DNA from: Lichenostomus cassidix
Taxonomy: Eukaryota > Chordata > Aves > Passeriformes > Meliphagidae
Direction: 5' to 3'
Length of the DNA: 64,000 nt
Assembly: GCA_008360975.2 (NCBI GenBank)
Contig: VLJF02000035.1
Span: 496,001-560,000 of the forward strand
Shown here one piece after another: positions 1 through 63,179 of the stretch. Positions within the stretch are counted from its first letter, which is position 1, and each line of letters starts with the position of its first letter. The notes under the pieces are model-generated. The model saw nothing but the letters and a program-made list of their open reading frames with translations, searched no databases and was not told where the DNA came from. The position numbers were made by a program, and so were the translations under genes.

Positions 1-1700
1 CTCCAAAATCACCCAAAAATTGCTCCAAAATCGCCTCAGAATCACCTAAAATCACCCAAAATTTGACCAAAAATCACCCAAAATCACCCCAAAATTGCTC
101 CAAAATTGCCCCAAAATAACTGCAAAATCACCCAAAAATTACCCAAAAATGCCCCAAAATCCCCCAGAAATCTACCAAAAATCGATCAAAAATCACCATA
201 AAGTCACCAAAAATCGATCAGAATCACCCAAAATCCCCCAAAATCCCCCAAAATCTCCCAAATTCTCCCCAAATCCCAGGTGGGATTTCTCTCTGTCACA
301 ATCTGTCACTGTCATGTCCCAAAAATACCCAAAATTGACCCACAATGGCTCCAAAATTGACCCGAAAATCAACCTAAAATCAATCCAAAATTGACCAAAA
401 ATCGCACCAAAAATCGACCCAAAAATCACCCAAAATGACCCAAAAATCGACCCAAAATCACCCAAAATCACTCAAAAATCACCCAAAAATCAACCCAAAA
501 TCACCCAAAATCACCCAAAAATCGATCAAAAATCATCCAAAAATTGACCAAAAATCACCTAAAATTGCTCCAAAATCACCCAAAAATTGACCCAATATTG
601 ACCAAAAATCATCTAAAATCACCCAAAAATCACCTAAAGTCACCCAAAATGACCCAAAAATCGCCCAAAATCACCCAAAAATCACCCCAAAATCGACCCA
701 AAACTGCTCCAAAATCGATGAAAAATCACCCAAAGTCATCCAAAAATTGATCGAAAATCGACCAAAAATTGACCAAAAATCACCCAAAAATCCATCAGAA
801 ATCATCGAAAAATCGACCAAAAATCACCTCAAATCGCCCAAAAATCGACCCAAAAATAGTTCAAAAATCACCTAAAATCACCCAATATGACCCAAAAATT
901 GACGACAAATCACCCAAAAAGCAACCAAAAATTGCTCCAAAACCACCCAAAAATCGCTCAAAGATTGACCAAAAATCACTCAAAATTACCCAAAAATCCA
1001 TCCAAAAATCGCTTAAAAATCACCCAAAATTGCCTAAAAAAATCCCCTAAAATGACCCAAAATCCCCCAAAATCCCCCAAATTCTCCCCAAATCGCAGGT
1101 GGAGCTCTCCAGCTCTGGCTCTGTCGCGATCTGTCACTGTCATGTCCCCAAAACCCCAAAATTGACCCAAATTGGCTCCAAAATTGACCCTAAAATCACC
1201 CCAAAATCAATCCAAAATTGACCAAAAATCGACCCAAAAATCACCCAAAATGACCCAAAAATCGACCCCAAAATCGCCCCAAAATCACTCAAAAATCAAC
1301 CCAAAATCGCTCCAAAATCACCCAAAAATCGACCCAAAATTGACCAAAAATCATCTAAAATCACCCAAAAAACACCTAAAATCACCCAAAATGACCCCAA
1401 AATCGACCCAAAACTGCTCCAAAATCGATGAAAAATCACCCAAAGTTATCCAAAAATCGATCAAAAGTTGACCCAAAATTGCTTCAAAATCACCCAAAAA
1501 TCGACCAAAAATCAACAAAAAATCACCCAAAAATCACCCAAAATCACCTTAAATCGATCAAAAATCGTTCAAAAATCACCTAAAATCACCCAAAATCACC
1601 CAAAAATTGACTAAAAATCACCCAAAATCCCCCAAAAATCCATCCAAAAATCGCTCAAAAATCACCCCAAAATCACCCAAAATCTATCCAAAAAGTGCTC
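1..1700 (+). repeat. Intron 6: AAAATCACCCAAAAATCG minisatellite with two old exon-7-head copies
   Basis: The stretch consists of short degenerate units of the type AAAATCACCCAAAAATTGACC, C+A-rich on this strand. Two isolated, diverged copies of the exon 7 acceptor plus head lie near 271-320 (CCCAGGTGGGATTTC) and 1091-1145 (CGCAGGTGGAGCTCTCC). No coding exon was seen. Confidence 0.85.
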
Positions 1701-1739
1701 AAACATAGATCAAAAATCACCCCAAATCCCCCAAAATTG

Positions 1740-3561
1740 CCCAAAATCTCCCAAATTCTCCCCAAATCGCAGGCAGAGCTCTCCGGCTCTCACTCTGTCA
1801 CGATCTGTCGCTGTCATGTCCCCAAATTTCCCCAAATTCTCCCCAAATTGTCCCCAGGCGGAGCTCTCCGGCCCTGGCCCTGTCGCGGCTCTGTCGCGAT
1901 CTGTCGCTGTCATGTCCCCAAAATCCCCCAAATTCTCCCCAAATCGCAGGCGGAGCTGTCGGGCCCTGGCTCTGTCGCGGCTCTGTCGCGATCTGTCACT
2001 GTGATATTCCCAAATTTCCCCAAATTCTCCCCAAATATCAGGCGGAGCTCTCCGGCTCTCACTCTCTCGCGGCTCTGTCGCGATCTGTCGCTGTCATGTC
2101 CCCAAAATCCCCCAAAATCCCCCAAATTCTCCCCAAATCGCAGGCGGAGCTGTCGGGCCCGGGCCCTGTCGTGGCTCTGTCACGATCTGTCGCTGTCATG
2201 TCCCCAAAATCCCCCAAAATCCCCCAAATTCTCCCCAAATTCTCCCCAAATCGCAGGCGGAGCTGTCGGGCTCGGGCTCTGTCGCGGCTCTGTCGCGATC
2301 TGTCGCTGTGATTTCCCCAAATTTCCCCAAATTTCCCCAAATTCTCCCCAAATCGCAGGCGGAGCTCTCCGGCTCCAGCCCTGTCGCGGCTCTGTCGCGA
2401 TCTGTCGCTGCAATATTCCCAAATGACCCAAAATCCCCCAAATTTTCCCCAAATTCTCCCCAGGCGGAGCTCTCCAGCTCTCACTCTGTCGTGGCTCTGT
2501 CGCGATCTGTCGCTGTCATGTCCCCAAAATCCCCCAAATTCTCCCCAAATCACAGGCGGAGCTGTCGGGCTCGGGCCCTGTCGCGGCTCTGTCGCGATCT
2601 GTCGCTGTGATTTCCCCAAATTTCCCCAAAATCTCCCAAATTCTCCCCAAATCGCAGGCGGAGCTCTCCAGCTCGGGCCCTGTCGTGGCTCTGTCACGAT
2701 CTGTCGCTGTCATGTCCCCAAATCACCCAAAATCCCCCAAATTTTCCCAAATTCTCCCCAGGCGGAGCTCTCCAGCCCTGGCCCTGTCGCGGCTCTGTCG
2801 CGATCTGTCGCTGTCATGTCCCCAAAATCCCCCAAATTCTCCCCAAATCTCAGGCGGAGCTCTCCGGCTCTCACTCTGTCGCGATCTGTCGCTGGGATAT
2901 TCCCAAATTTCCCCAAAATCCCCCAAATTCTCCCCAAATCGCAGGCGGAGCTCTCCGGCTCCAGCCCTGTCGCGGCTCTGTCGCGATCTGTCGCTGCGAT
3001 TTCCCCAAATTTCCCCAAATTCCCCCAAATTCTCCCCAAATCGCAGGCGGAGCTGTCGGGCTCGGGCCCTGTCGTGGCTCTGTCGCGATCTGTCGCTGCG
3101 ATTTCCCCAAATTTCCCCAAATTCCCCCAAATTCTCCCCAAATCTCAGGCGGAGCTCTCCGGCTCCGGCCCTGTCGCGGCTCTGTCGCGATCTGTCACTG
3201 TCATGTCCCCAAATGACCCAAAATCCCCCAAATTTTCCCCAAATTCTCCCCAGGCGGAGCTGTCGGGCTCTCACTCTGTCACGGCTCTGTCGCGATCTGT
3301 CGCTGTCATGTCCCCAAATCACCCAAATTTCCCCAAATTTCCCCAAATTCTCCCCAAATCGCAGGCGGAGCTGTCGGGCTCTGGCCCTGTCGCGGCTCTG
3401 TCGCGATCTGTCACTGTCATGTCCCCAAAATCCCCCAAAATCCCCCAAATTGTCCCCAGGTGGAGCTGTCGGGCTCTCACTCTGTCGCGGCTCTGTCACG
3501 ATCTGTCGCTGTGATTTCCCCAAATTGACCCAAAATCTCCCAAATTCTCCCCAAATCACAG
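1740..3561 (+). repeat. Splice-acceptor-spanning minisatellite: copies of AXL exon 7 head
   Basis: The ~85-115-bp unit consists of CCCCAAATTCTCCCCAAATC, then GCAG, then GCGGAGCTCTCCGGCTC, CCTGTCGCGGCTCTGTCGCG and ATCTGTCGCTGTCATGTC. The part after CAG equals the first ~55 nt of exon 7. About 18 copies lie here, near 1771, 1855, 1948, 2040, 2140, 2254, 2358, 2461, 2556, 2658, 2760, 2853, 2942, 3046, 3147, 3253, 3363 and 3457; the next one in line, at 3562, is the real exon. Confidence 0.9.
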
Positions 3562-56428
<52,867 letters not shown>

Positions 56429-59031
56429 AGGAGCCAAAAATGAGGGAAATCACCCAAAATGAAGGAAAATCCCAAAAAATGAAGGGAAATCAACCAAAAT
56501 TAGGGGGAAACTCCCCAAAGTGAAGGGAAACATCAAAAATGAAGGAAATCGCCCAAAAAGGAGAGAAGTTACCCCAAAAAATGAGGGAAAGACTCCCCAA
56601 AATGAAGGAAATGAACCCAAAAATGAAGGGAAATTACCCAAAATGAGGGAAATTCACAAAAAGAAGGGAAATTACCCCAAGATCAGAGAAATTGCCTAAA
56701 AAATGAGGGGAAAACTCCCCAAAATGAGGGAAATGCCAAAAAATGAAGGGAAATTAACCCAAAATGGAGGAAATGAACCCAAAATGAGGGAAATTCAACC
56801 CAAAATTGAGGGAAATTCACCCAAAAATGAGGGAAATTCATCCAAAATGGAGGAAATGAACCCAAAATGAGGGAAAATTACCCAAAATGAGGGAAATTCA
56901 CAAAATGAAGGGAAATCCCAAAAATGAGGGAAATTCACCCAAAATTGAGTGAAATTCCCCAAAAAATGAAGAGAATTAACCCAAAATGAAGGAAATTTTC
57001 CCAAAATTGAGGGAAATTAACCCAAAAATGAAGAGAAATTATCCCAGAATGAAGGGAAATTCACAGAATTTTGGGGAAATCACCCAAAAATGAGAGAAAT
57101 TACCCCAAAAAATGAGGAAAACTCCCCAAAATGAAGGAAATTAACCTAAAAATGAAGGAAAATTACCCAAAAAGAAGGAAATTTTCCCAAAATGAAGGAA
57201 ATTACCCGAAATGAGGGAAACCCCAAAAAATGAAGGGAAATCTCCCAAAAACGAGAGAAATTCCCCCAAAAAATGAGGAAAAATCCCCAAAATGAAGGAA
57301 ATGAACCCAAAATTGAGGGAAATTACCCCAAAATGAAGGAAATTGACCCAACAATGAGAGAAATAACCCAAAATGAGGGAAATTCAACCCAAATGAAGGG
57401 AAATCCCAAAAAATGAAGGGAAATAACCCAAAAATGAGAGAAATTCCCCAAAAATGAGGGAAAAACTCCCCAAAATGAAGGAAATGAACCCAAAATGAGG
57501 GAAATTCACAAAATGAAGGGAAATTACCCCAAAATGAGAGAAATTGCCTAAAAAATGAAGGGAAAACTCCCCAAAATTGAGGGAAATCATCCCAAAATGA
57601 GGGAAATTCAACCCAAAATTGAGGGAAATTCACCCAAAAATGAGGGAAATTAACCCAAAATGGAGGAAATGAACCCAAAATGAGGGAAAATTACCCCAAA
57701 ATTGAGGGAAATCACCCAAATGAAGGGAAATCCCCCAAAAAAATGAAGGAAATTCACCCAAAATGAAGGAAAATTACCCAAAATGAGGGAAATTCACAAA
57801 ATGAAGGGAAATCCCAAAAATGAGTGAAATTCCCCAAAAAATGAAGAGAATTAACCCAAAATGAAGGAAATTTTCCCAAAATTGAGGGAAACTAACCCAA
57901 AAATGAAGAGAAATTATCCCAAAATGCGGGAAATTCACAGAATGAAGGGAAATCCCAAAAAACGAGAGAAATTACCCCAAAAAATGAGGAAAAACTCCCC
58001 AAAATGAAGGAAATCAACCTAAAAATGAAGGAAAATTACCCAAAAAGAAGGAAATTTTCCCAAAATGAAGGAAATTACCCGAAATGAGGGAAACCCCAAA
58101 AAATGAAGGGAAATAACCCAAAAATGAGAGAAATTCCCCAAAAATGAGGGAAAAACTCCCCAAAATGAAGGAAATGAACCCAAAATGAGGGAAATTCACA
58201 AAAATGAAGGAAATCACCCCAAAATGAGAGAAATTGCCTAAAAATGAGGGGAAAACTCCCCAAAATGAGGGAAATCATCCCAAAATGAGGGAAATTCAAC
58301 CCAAAATTGAGGGAAATTCACCCAAAAATGAGGGAAATTAACCCAAAATGGAGGAAATGAACCCAAAATGAGGGAAAATTACCCCAAAATTGAGGGAAAT
58401 TCACCCAAATGAAGGGAAATCCCCCCAAAAATGAAGGAAATTCACCCAAAATGAGGGAAAAACTCTGCAAAATGAAGGAAATCAACCCAAAATGAGGGAA
58501 ATTCACCCAAAATGAAGGAAATTAACCCAAAATGAAGGAAATTCACCCAAAATGAAGGAAATTAACCCAAAATGAAGGGAAATCCCCAAAAATGAAGACA
58601 ATCAACCCAAAAATGAGGGAAATCAACCCCAAAATTAAGGGAAATTAATCAAAATAAAGGGAAATTAATCAAAATAAAGGGAAATTAATCAAAATGAGGG
58701 AAATTAATCAAAATAAAGGGAAATTAATCAAAATGAGGGAAATTCACCCCAAAATGAAGGGAAATTAATCAAAATGAGGGAAATCAACCCAAAATGAAGG
58801 GAAATTAATCATAATAAAGGGATTAATTTTGGGGTGTATTTCCCTCAATCAAAATGAGGGAAATTCACCCCAAAATGAAGAGAAATTCCCCCAAAATGAC
58901 AGAAATTCCCCCAAAAATGAGGGAAATGACCCCAAAATGAAGGGAAATCCCAAAAACGAAGGGAAAAAATCAAATAAAGGGAAATTTCCCCAACTGCAGG
59001 AACCCTCAGGATCCCAAATTTTTATCCCAAA
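56429..59031 (+). repeat. AXL 3' UTR: AAAATGAGGGAAATTCACCC minisatellite
   Basis: Units of ~18-22 bp, AAAATGAAGGAAATTACCC and variants, fill 2.6 kb between the stop codon and the polyadenylation signal. Blocks of ~400 bp recur (for example 56700-56900 and 57540-57690, and again 58230-58400). Near the end the units become AAGGGAAATTAATCAAAAT. It is treated as 3' UTR by position only. Confidence 0.75.
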
Positions 59032-59037
59032 AATAAA
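59032..59037 (+). promoter_or_regulatory. Candidate polyadenylation signal AATAAA for AXL
   Basis: AATAAA sits in a non-repetitive stretch (CCCAAAAATAAAATGTTGAT), followed within ~30 nt by TTTCTGCACCTGCCTGGCTT and then by G/T-rich sequence suitable as a downstream element. Other AATAAA words at 58650-58820 lie inside repeat units and are less convincing. Confidence 0.65.
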
Positions 59038-59055
59038 ATGTTGATTTCTGCACCT

Positions 59056-62000
59056 GCCTGGCTTTGGGGGGATTTGGGGATTTTGGGGGGATTTGGGGAT
59101 TTTGGGGGATTTGGGGATTTTGGGGGATTTGGGGTTTTTTAGTTTTTGGGTTTTCTTGGGGATTTTTTAGGCTTTTTGGGGTTTTTTGGGGTTTTTTGGG
59201 TTTTCTTGGGGATTTTTGGGGTTTTTGGGTTTTTTTGGGTTTTTGGGTGTTTTGGAATTTTTTTGAGGTGTTTTGGGATTTTTTTGGAGGAATTTGGGGG
59301 TTTTGGGGGTGTTTTTGGGGTGTTTTGGGGGATTTTTTTGGGTTTTTTGGGTTTTTTTTGGGTGTTTTGGGATTTTTTTGGGGAGGTTTTGGGGATTTTT
59401 GGGTGTTTTGGGGGGTTTTTTGGGTGGTTTTGGGTATTCTTGGGGATTCTTTGGGGGTTTTTTGGGTGTTTTGGAATTTTTTGGGGTGTTTTGGGGTTTT
59501 TTGGATGTTTTGGGTTTTGTTGGGGGTTTTGGGGATTTTTTTTAGAGGTTATGGGGTTTTTTGGGGTTTTTTTGGGTGGTTTTGGGGATTTTTGGGGTTT
59601 TTTTGGGGTTTTTGGGTGGTTTGGAATTTTTTTGGGGATTTTTGGGGAGTTTTGTGGTTTTTTTTGGGTGTTTTGGAATTTTTTTGGAGGGAATTTGGGG
59701 GTTTTGGGGTTTTTTTGGGTTTTCATGGGGTGTCTTGGGGATTTTTTTGGGTTTTTTGGGGGTTTTTTTTGGATTTTTTGGTGTATTTTGGGGAGGTTTT
59801 GGATTTTTTTGGGGGGAGGTTTTGGGGTTTTTTGGTGGGCTTTGGGTTTTTTGGGTGTTCTGGGGTTTTTTTGGGGCTTTTGGGGTTTTTTTGGGGGTTT
59901 TTTGGGTGTTTTGGATTTTTTTGGGGAGGTTTTGGGGGTTTTTGGGTGCTTTGGGGGTTTTTTTGGGTGGTTTTGGGGATTTTTGGGGGTTTTTTGGGGG
60001 TTTTTGGGTGTTTTGGAATTTTTTTGGGGTGTTTTGGGGAGTTTTGTGGTTTTTTTGGGTGTTTTGGGATTTTTTTGGAGGGAATTTGGGGGTTTTTGGG
60101 GTTTTTTTGGGTTTTCTTGGGGATTTTTGGGGTTTTTTGGGGCTTTTGGGGTTTTTTTGGGTTTTTTTTGGGGCGTTTTGGAATTTTTTGGGGAGGTTTA
60201 GGGGATTTTTGGGTGTTTTGGGGGTTTTTTGGGTGGTTTTGGGTATTCTTGGGGATTCTTTGGGGGTTTTTTGGGTGTTTTGGAATTTTTTTGGGGTGTT
60301 TTGGGGTTTTTGGAGGTTTTGGAATTTTTTTGGGGTGTTTTGGGATTTTTTTGGAGGGAATTTGGGGGTTTGGGGGGTTTTTTTGGGTTTTCTTGGGGTG
60401 TCTTGGGGATTTTTTTGGGTTTTTTGGTGTATTTTGGGGAGGTTTTGGATTTTTTTGGGGGGAGGTTTTGGGGTTTTTTGGTGGGCTTTGGGTTTTTTGG
60501 GTGTTCTGGGGTTTTTTTGAGGATTTTCGGGGCTTTTGGGGTTTTTTTGGGTGTTTTGGAATTTTTTGGGGAGGTTTTGAGGATTTTTGGGTGTTTTGGG
60601 GGTTTTTTTGGGTGGTTTTGGGGATTTTTGGGGAGTTTTGGGGTTTTTTTGGGAGTTTTGGAATTTTTTTGGGGTGTTTTGGGGTTTTTTGGAGGCTTTT
60701 GGGGTTTTTTGGTGTGATTTTGGGTTTTTTTTGGATGGTTTGGGTTTTTTTGGGGGTTTTGGGGATTTTTTTTTAGAGGTTTTTGGGGGTTTTTGGTGGG
60801 CTTTGGGTTTTTTGGGTGTTCTGGGTTTTTTTGAGGATTTTGGGGTTTTTTTGGGTGATTTTTGGGTTCTTTTGGAGGGTTTTGGAGGATTTTTGGGGTT
60901 TTGGGGGGATTTGGGTTTTTTTGTGGGCTTTGGGGTTTTTTGGGGCGGTTTTGGGTGTTTTGGGGTTTTTTGGGGTGTTTAGGGACTTTTTGGGAGGTTT
61001 TGGGGGTTTTTTGGGTGATTTTGGGTTTTTTAGGTGTTTGGGGATTTTTCGGAGGGTTTTGGGTTCTTTTGGGGTGATTTTGGGTTTTTCTGGCGTGTTT
61101 TGGGGTTTTTTGGAGGCTTTTGCGGTTTTTGGGGGTGTTTTGGGATTTTTTGGGGGCCTTTGGGGGGTTCTCAGATGTTTTGGGGCTTTTTCGGGAGGTT
61201 TTGGGGTTTTTTGGGAGGGTTTGGGGTCTTTTGGAGGGTTTTGGGGTTTTTTTTGGAGTTTTTGGGGTTTTTAGGTGTTTTGGGGTTTTTTTGGGGTGAA
61301 TTTGGGGTCTTTTTGGGACGTTTTGGTGGTTTTTGGGTGTTTTGGGAGGGTTTTTGGGGTTTTTAGGGGTTTTTTGGGTTTTTTTGGGGTTTTTTGGCGG
61401 GCTTTGGGGTTTTTGGTTGTTCTGGGTTTTTTTGGAGGATTTTTGGGGTTTTTTGGGAGATTTTGGGGTTTTTTTGGAGGATTTTGGGGTTTTTGGGGGA
61501 TTTTGGGGTTTTTTTCGGAGGGTTTTGGGGTTTTTTGGGTGTTTTGAGGATTTTTGGGGAGTTTTGGGTTTTTTGGCTTTTTGGGGTGTTTTGGGGTTTT
61601 TCGGGTAGTTTTGGGGTTTTTTGGGAGGTTTGGGGGTTTTTTGGGGATTCTCTGGAGGGTTTTGGGTTTTTTGGAGTGTTTTGGGATCTTTTGGGGAGAT
61701 TTTGGGGTTTTTTGAGCGTTTTGGGTTTTTGGGGGGTTCGGGTTTTTCTGGGACAGTTTGGAGGGTTTTTTTGGGGAGGTTTTGGGGTTTTTTGGAGGGT
61801 TGAGGGTTTTTGGGGTTTTTTTGGGTTTTTTGGGTTTTTTTTTATTTTTTCGGGAGATTTGGGGTTTTTTGGGGGTTGATTTTTGGGGTTTTTCCGGAGG
61901 GTTTTTTTGGGGAGTTTTGGATTTTTTGGGGGGGTTGAGGCATTTTTGAGGGTTTTGGGGTTTTTTGGGGTTTCGGGTTATTTTTGGGACATTTTTGGTG

Positions 62001-62115
62001 GTTTTTTGGGAGGTTTTGGGTTTTTTCGGGAGGATTTCTGAGGTTTTTTTCGGGGAGAGATTTTGGGGAGGTTTCTTTTGGGGATTCTGGGTTTTTTCGG
62101 GAGTTTTTGGGATTT
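59056..62115 (+). repeat. Intergenic G/T-rich GGGGTTTTTTGGGTGTTTTG minisatellite
   Basis: About 3 kb of GGGG/TTTT words lies between the AXL polyadenylation site and the HNRNPUL1 promoter. Blocks of several hundred bp recur (for example the region with TTGGGGGGAGGTTTTGGGG at ~59810 and ~60455). It resembles G4T4-type sequence but is not a regular telomere repeat. Open frames of Phe/Gly/Trp or Pro/Lys are low complexity. Confidence 0.85.
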
Positions 62116-62185
62116 TTGGGGTTTTTTGGGAATTTGGCGGCTCGGGGGCGTGGCCAAATCTCAGGCCACGCCCACAGGTCTTCAG

Positions 62186-62584
62186 CCAATAGGAGCGCGC
62201 CGCTGCCGGGCCGCCAGCCAATAGGAGCGCGGCTCCCGTTGCCAGGCAACAAGGGGCGGCCCCACGCTCTGGGGCTCCCCAGATATGGCCACGCCCACCT
62301 CGCGCAAACAACCAATCAGAAGAGCTATTTACACCTGAGGACACGCCTACCGAATGACAGGCAGCACTTCTGACCAATAACAGCGCGCAACGCCCTTTCC
62401 CACCTCCCCCTCCCTCTGCCGCGCCAACCAATGATAATCCTCCTTACAACCTCACGCCTCACTCCTACCCAATCAGCACCCTCCTTACAAAACCCCCAGC
62501 CCAAGCGGGAAGCCGGGCAGGAAGCCAGGCAGCGCTGACCAATAGGAAGCGGCGTTACATCGGCGAGAAGCACAGCGGACCAAT
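62186..62584 (+). promoter_or_regulatory. Cluster of eight CCAAT boxes (NF-Y type)
   Basis: CCAAT occurs on the + strand at 62186, 62218, 62312, 62374, 62428, 62469, 62539 and 62580. Flanks such as GCCAATAGG, ACCAATCAG, GACCAATAA and GACCAATGG fit NF-Y sites. All are in the same orientation, spaced about 30-95 bp. Confidence 0.75.
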
Positions 62585-62635
62585 GGCAGCGCGGCTTACA
62601 GCGCGGCGCGGGCCGGCGCCGTGAGGGAGGGAGCT

Positions 62636-62648
62636 GGCGGCCATTTTG
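62636..62648 (+). promoter_or_regulatory. YY1-like site GGCGGCCATTTTG
   Basis: GGCGGCCATTTTG contains the CCAT core with the flanks seen in YY1 elements near TSSs of CpG-island promoters. It lies 26 nt upstream of the ATG. Confidence 0.5.
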
Positions 62649-62673
62649 AGCGGCGCCGGCAGGGGAGGCAGCG

Positions 62674-62794
62674 ATGGCGGCGCGGCGGCTCAGGCAGCAG
62701 GAACCGCGGGAAGAGCCGCGCCGCCGAGACCTGCCCGGCCGCGGGATGAAGGGCGAGCTGGCCGGGCGGCTGCAGGCGGCCAGGGACCGCGGAG
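62674..62794 (+). CDS. HNRNPUL1: HNRNPUL1 exon 1: N-terminal SAP domain (partial gene)
   Basis: HNRNPUL1 is a nuclear RNA-binding protein; its SAP domain is a helix-turn-helix module for DNA/chromatin binding. The ATG has a good Kozak context (GCAGCGATGG). The exon encodes MAARRLRQQEPREEPRRR, then DLPGRGMKGELAGRLQAARD and RG. This lines up residue for residue with the human start MDVRRLKVNELREELQRR and GLDTRGLKAELAERLQAAL. HNRNPU and HNRNPUL2 are less similar at the start. The donor is proposed at GCGGAG|GTGGCC (62795), but it is not strong. Position and strand after AXL match human 19q13. Two helix leucines are proline here (EPREEP), which is odd. Confidence 0.8.
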
Positions 62795-63090
62795 GTGGCC
62801 GGAGAGGGGAGGCGGCGGGAGGCGAGGGGCGGTGTGAGGGATGGCAGTGTGAGGGTGGGATGGCGGTGTGAGGGTGGGATGGCGGTGTGAGGGGAGATTG
62901 GCGGTGAGGGATGGCAGTGTGAGGGAGGGATGGCGGTGGGAGGGAGGGATGGCGGTGTGAGGGAGGGATGGCAGTGTGAGGGAGGGATGGCAGTGTGAGG
63001 GGAGACTGGCGGTGTGAGGGTGGGATGGCAGTGTGAGGGAGGGATGGCAGTGAGGGGAGGCTGGCGGTGATTGCCCTGAGGGCTTGGGGT
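62795..63090 (+). repeat. HNRNPUL1 intron 1: GTGTGAGGGAGGGATGGCAG minisatellite
   Basis: Units of ~17-20 bp (GATGGCAGTGTGAGGGAGG and variants) start right after exon 1, within G-rich sequence. Confidence 0.85.
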
Positions 63091-63179
63091 TGGGTTTTCC
63101 CTCAGGGGGAGGTGTGGCCGTGAGGGGTTCGGCTGTTCGGGAAAAGCAGCCGGAGGGGCTGTGGGAGCCTCTGGTTGGG

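Larger units (their letters stand above)
62120..62673 (+). promoter_or_regulatory. HNRNPUL1: CpG-rich promoter and 5' UTR of HNRNPUL1
   Basis: Composition changes sharply at ~62120 to unique, CpG-rich sequence without minisatellite. It has two GGCCACGCCCAC words, eight CCAAT boxes, no clear TATA box, and GGCGGCCATTTTG just before the start codon. This is typical of a broad housekeeping promoter. The transcription start cannot be placed; it probably lies between the last CCAAT box (62584) and ~62640. Confidence 0.75.

Noticed and set aside
59064..60776. A 570-codon frame of Phe/Gly/Trp
   Set aside because: Low-complexity translation of GGGGTTTT repeats; several overlapping frames are equally open.
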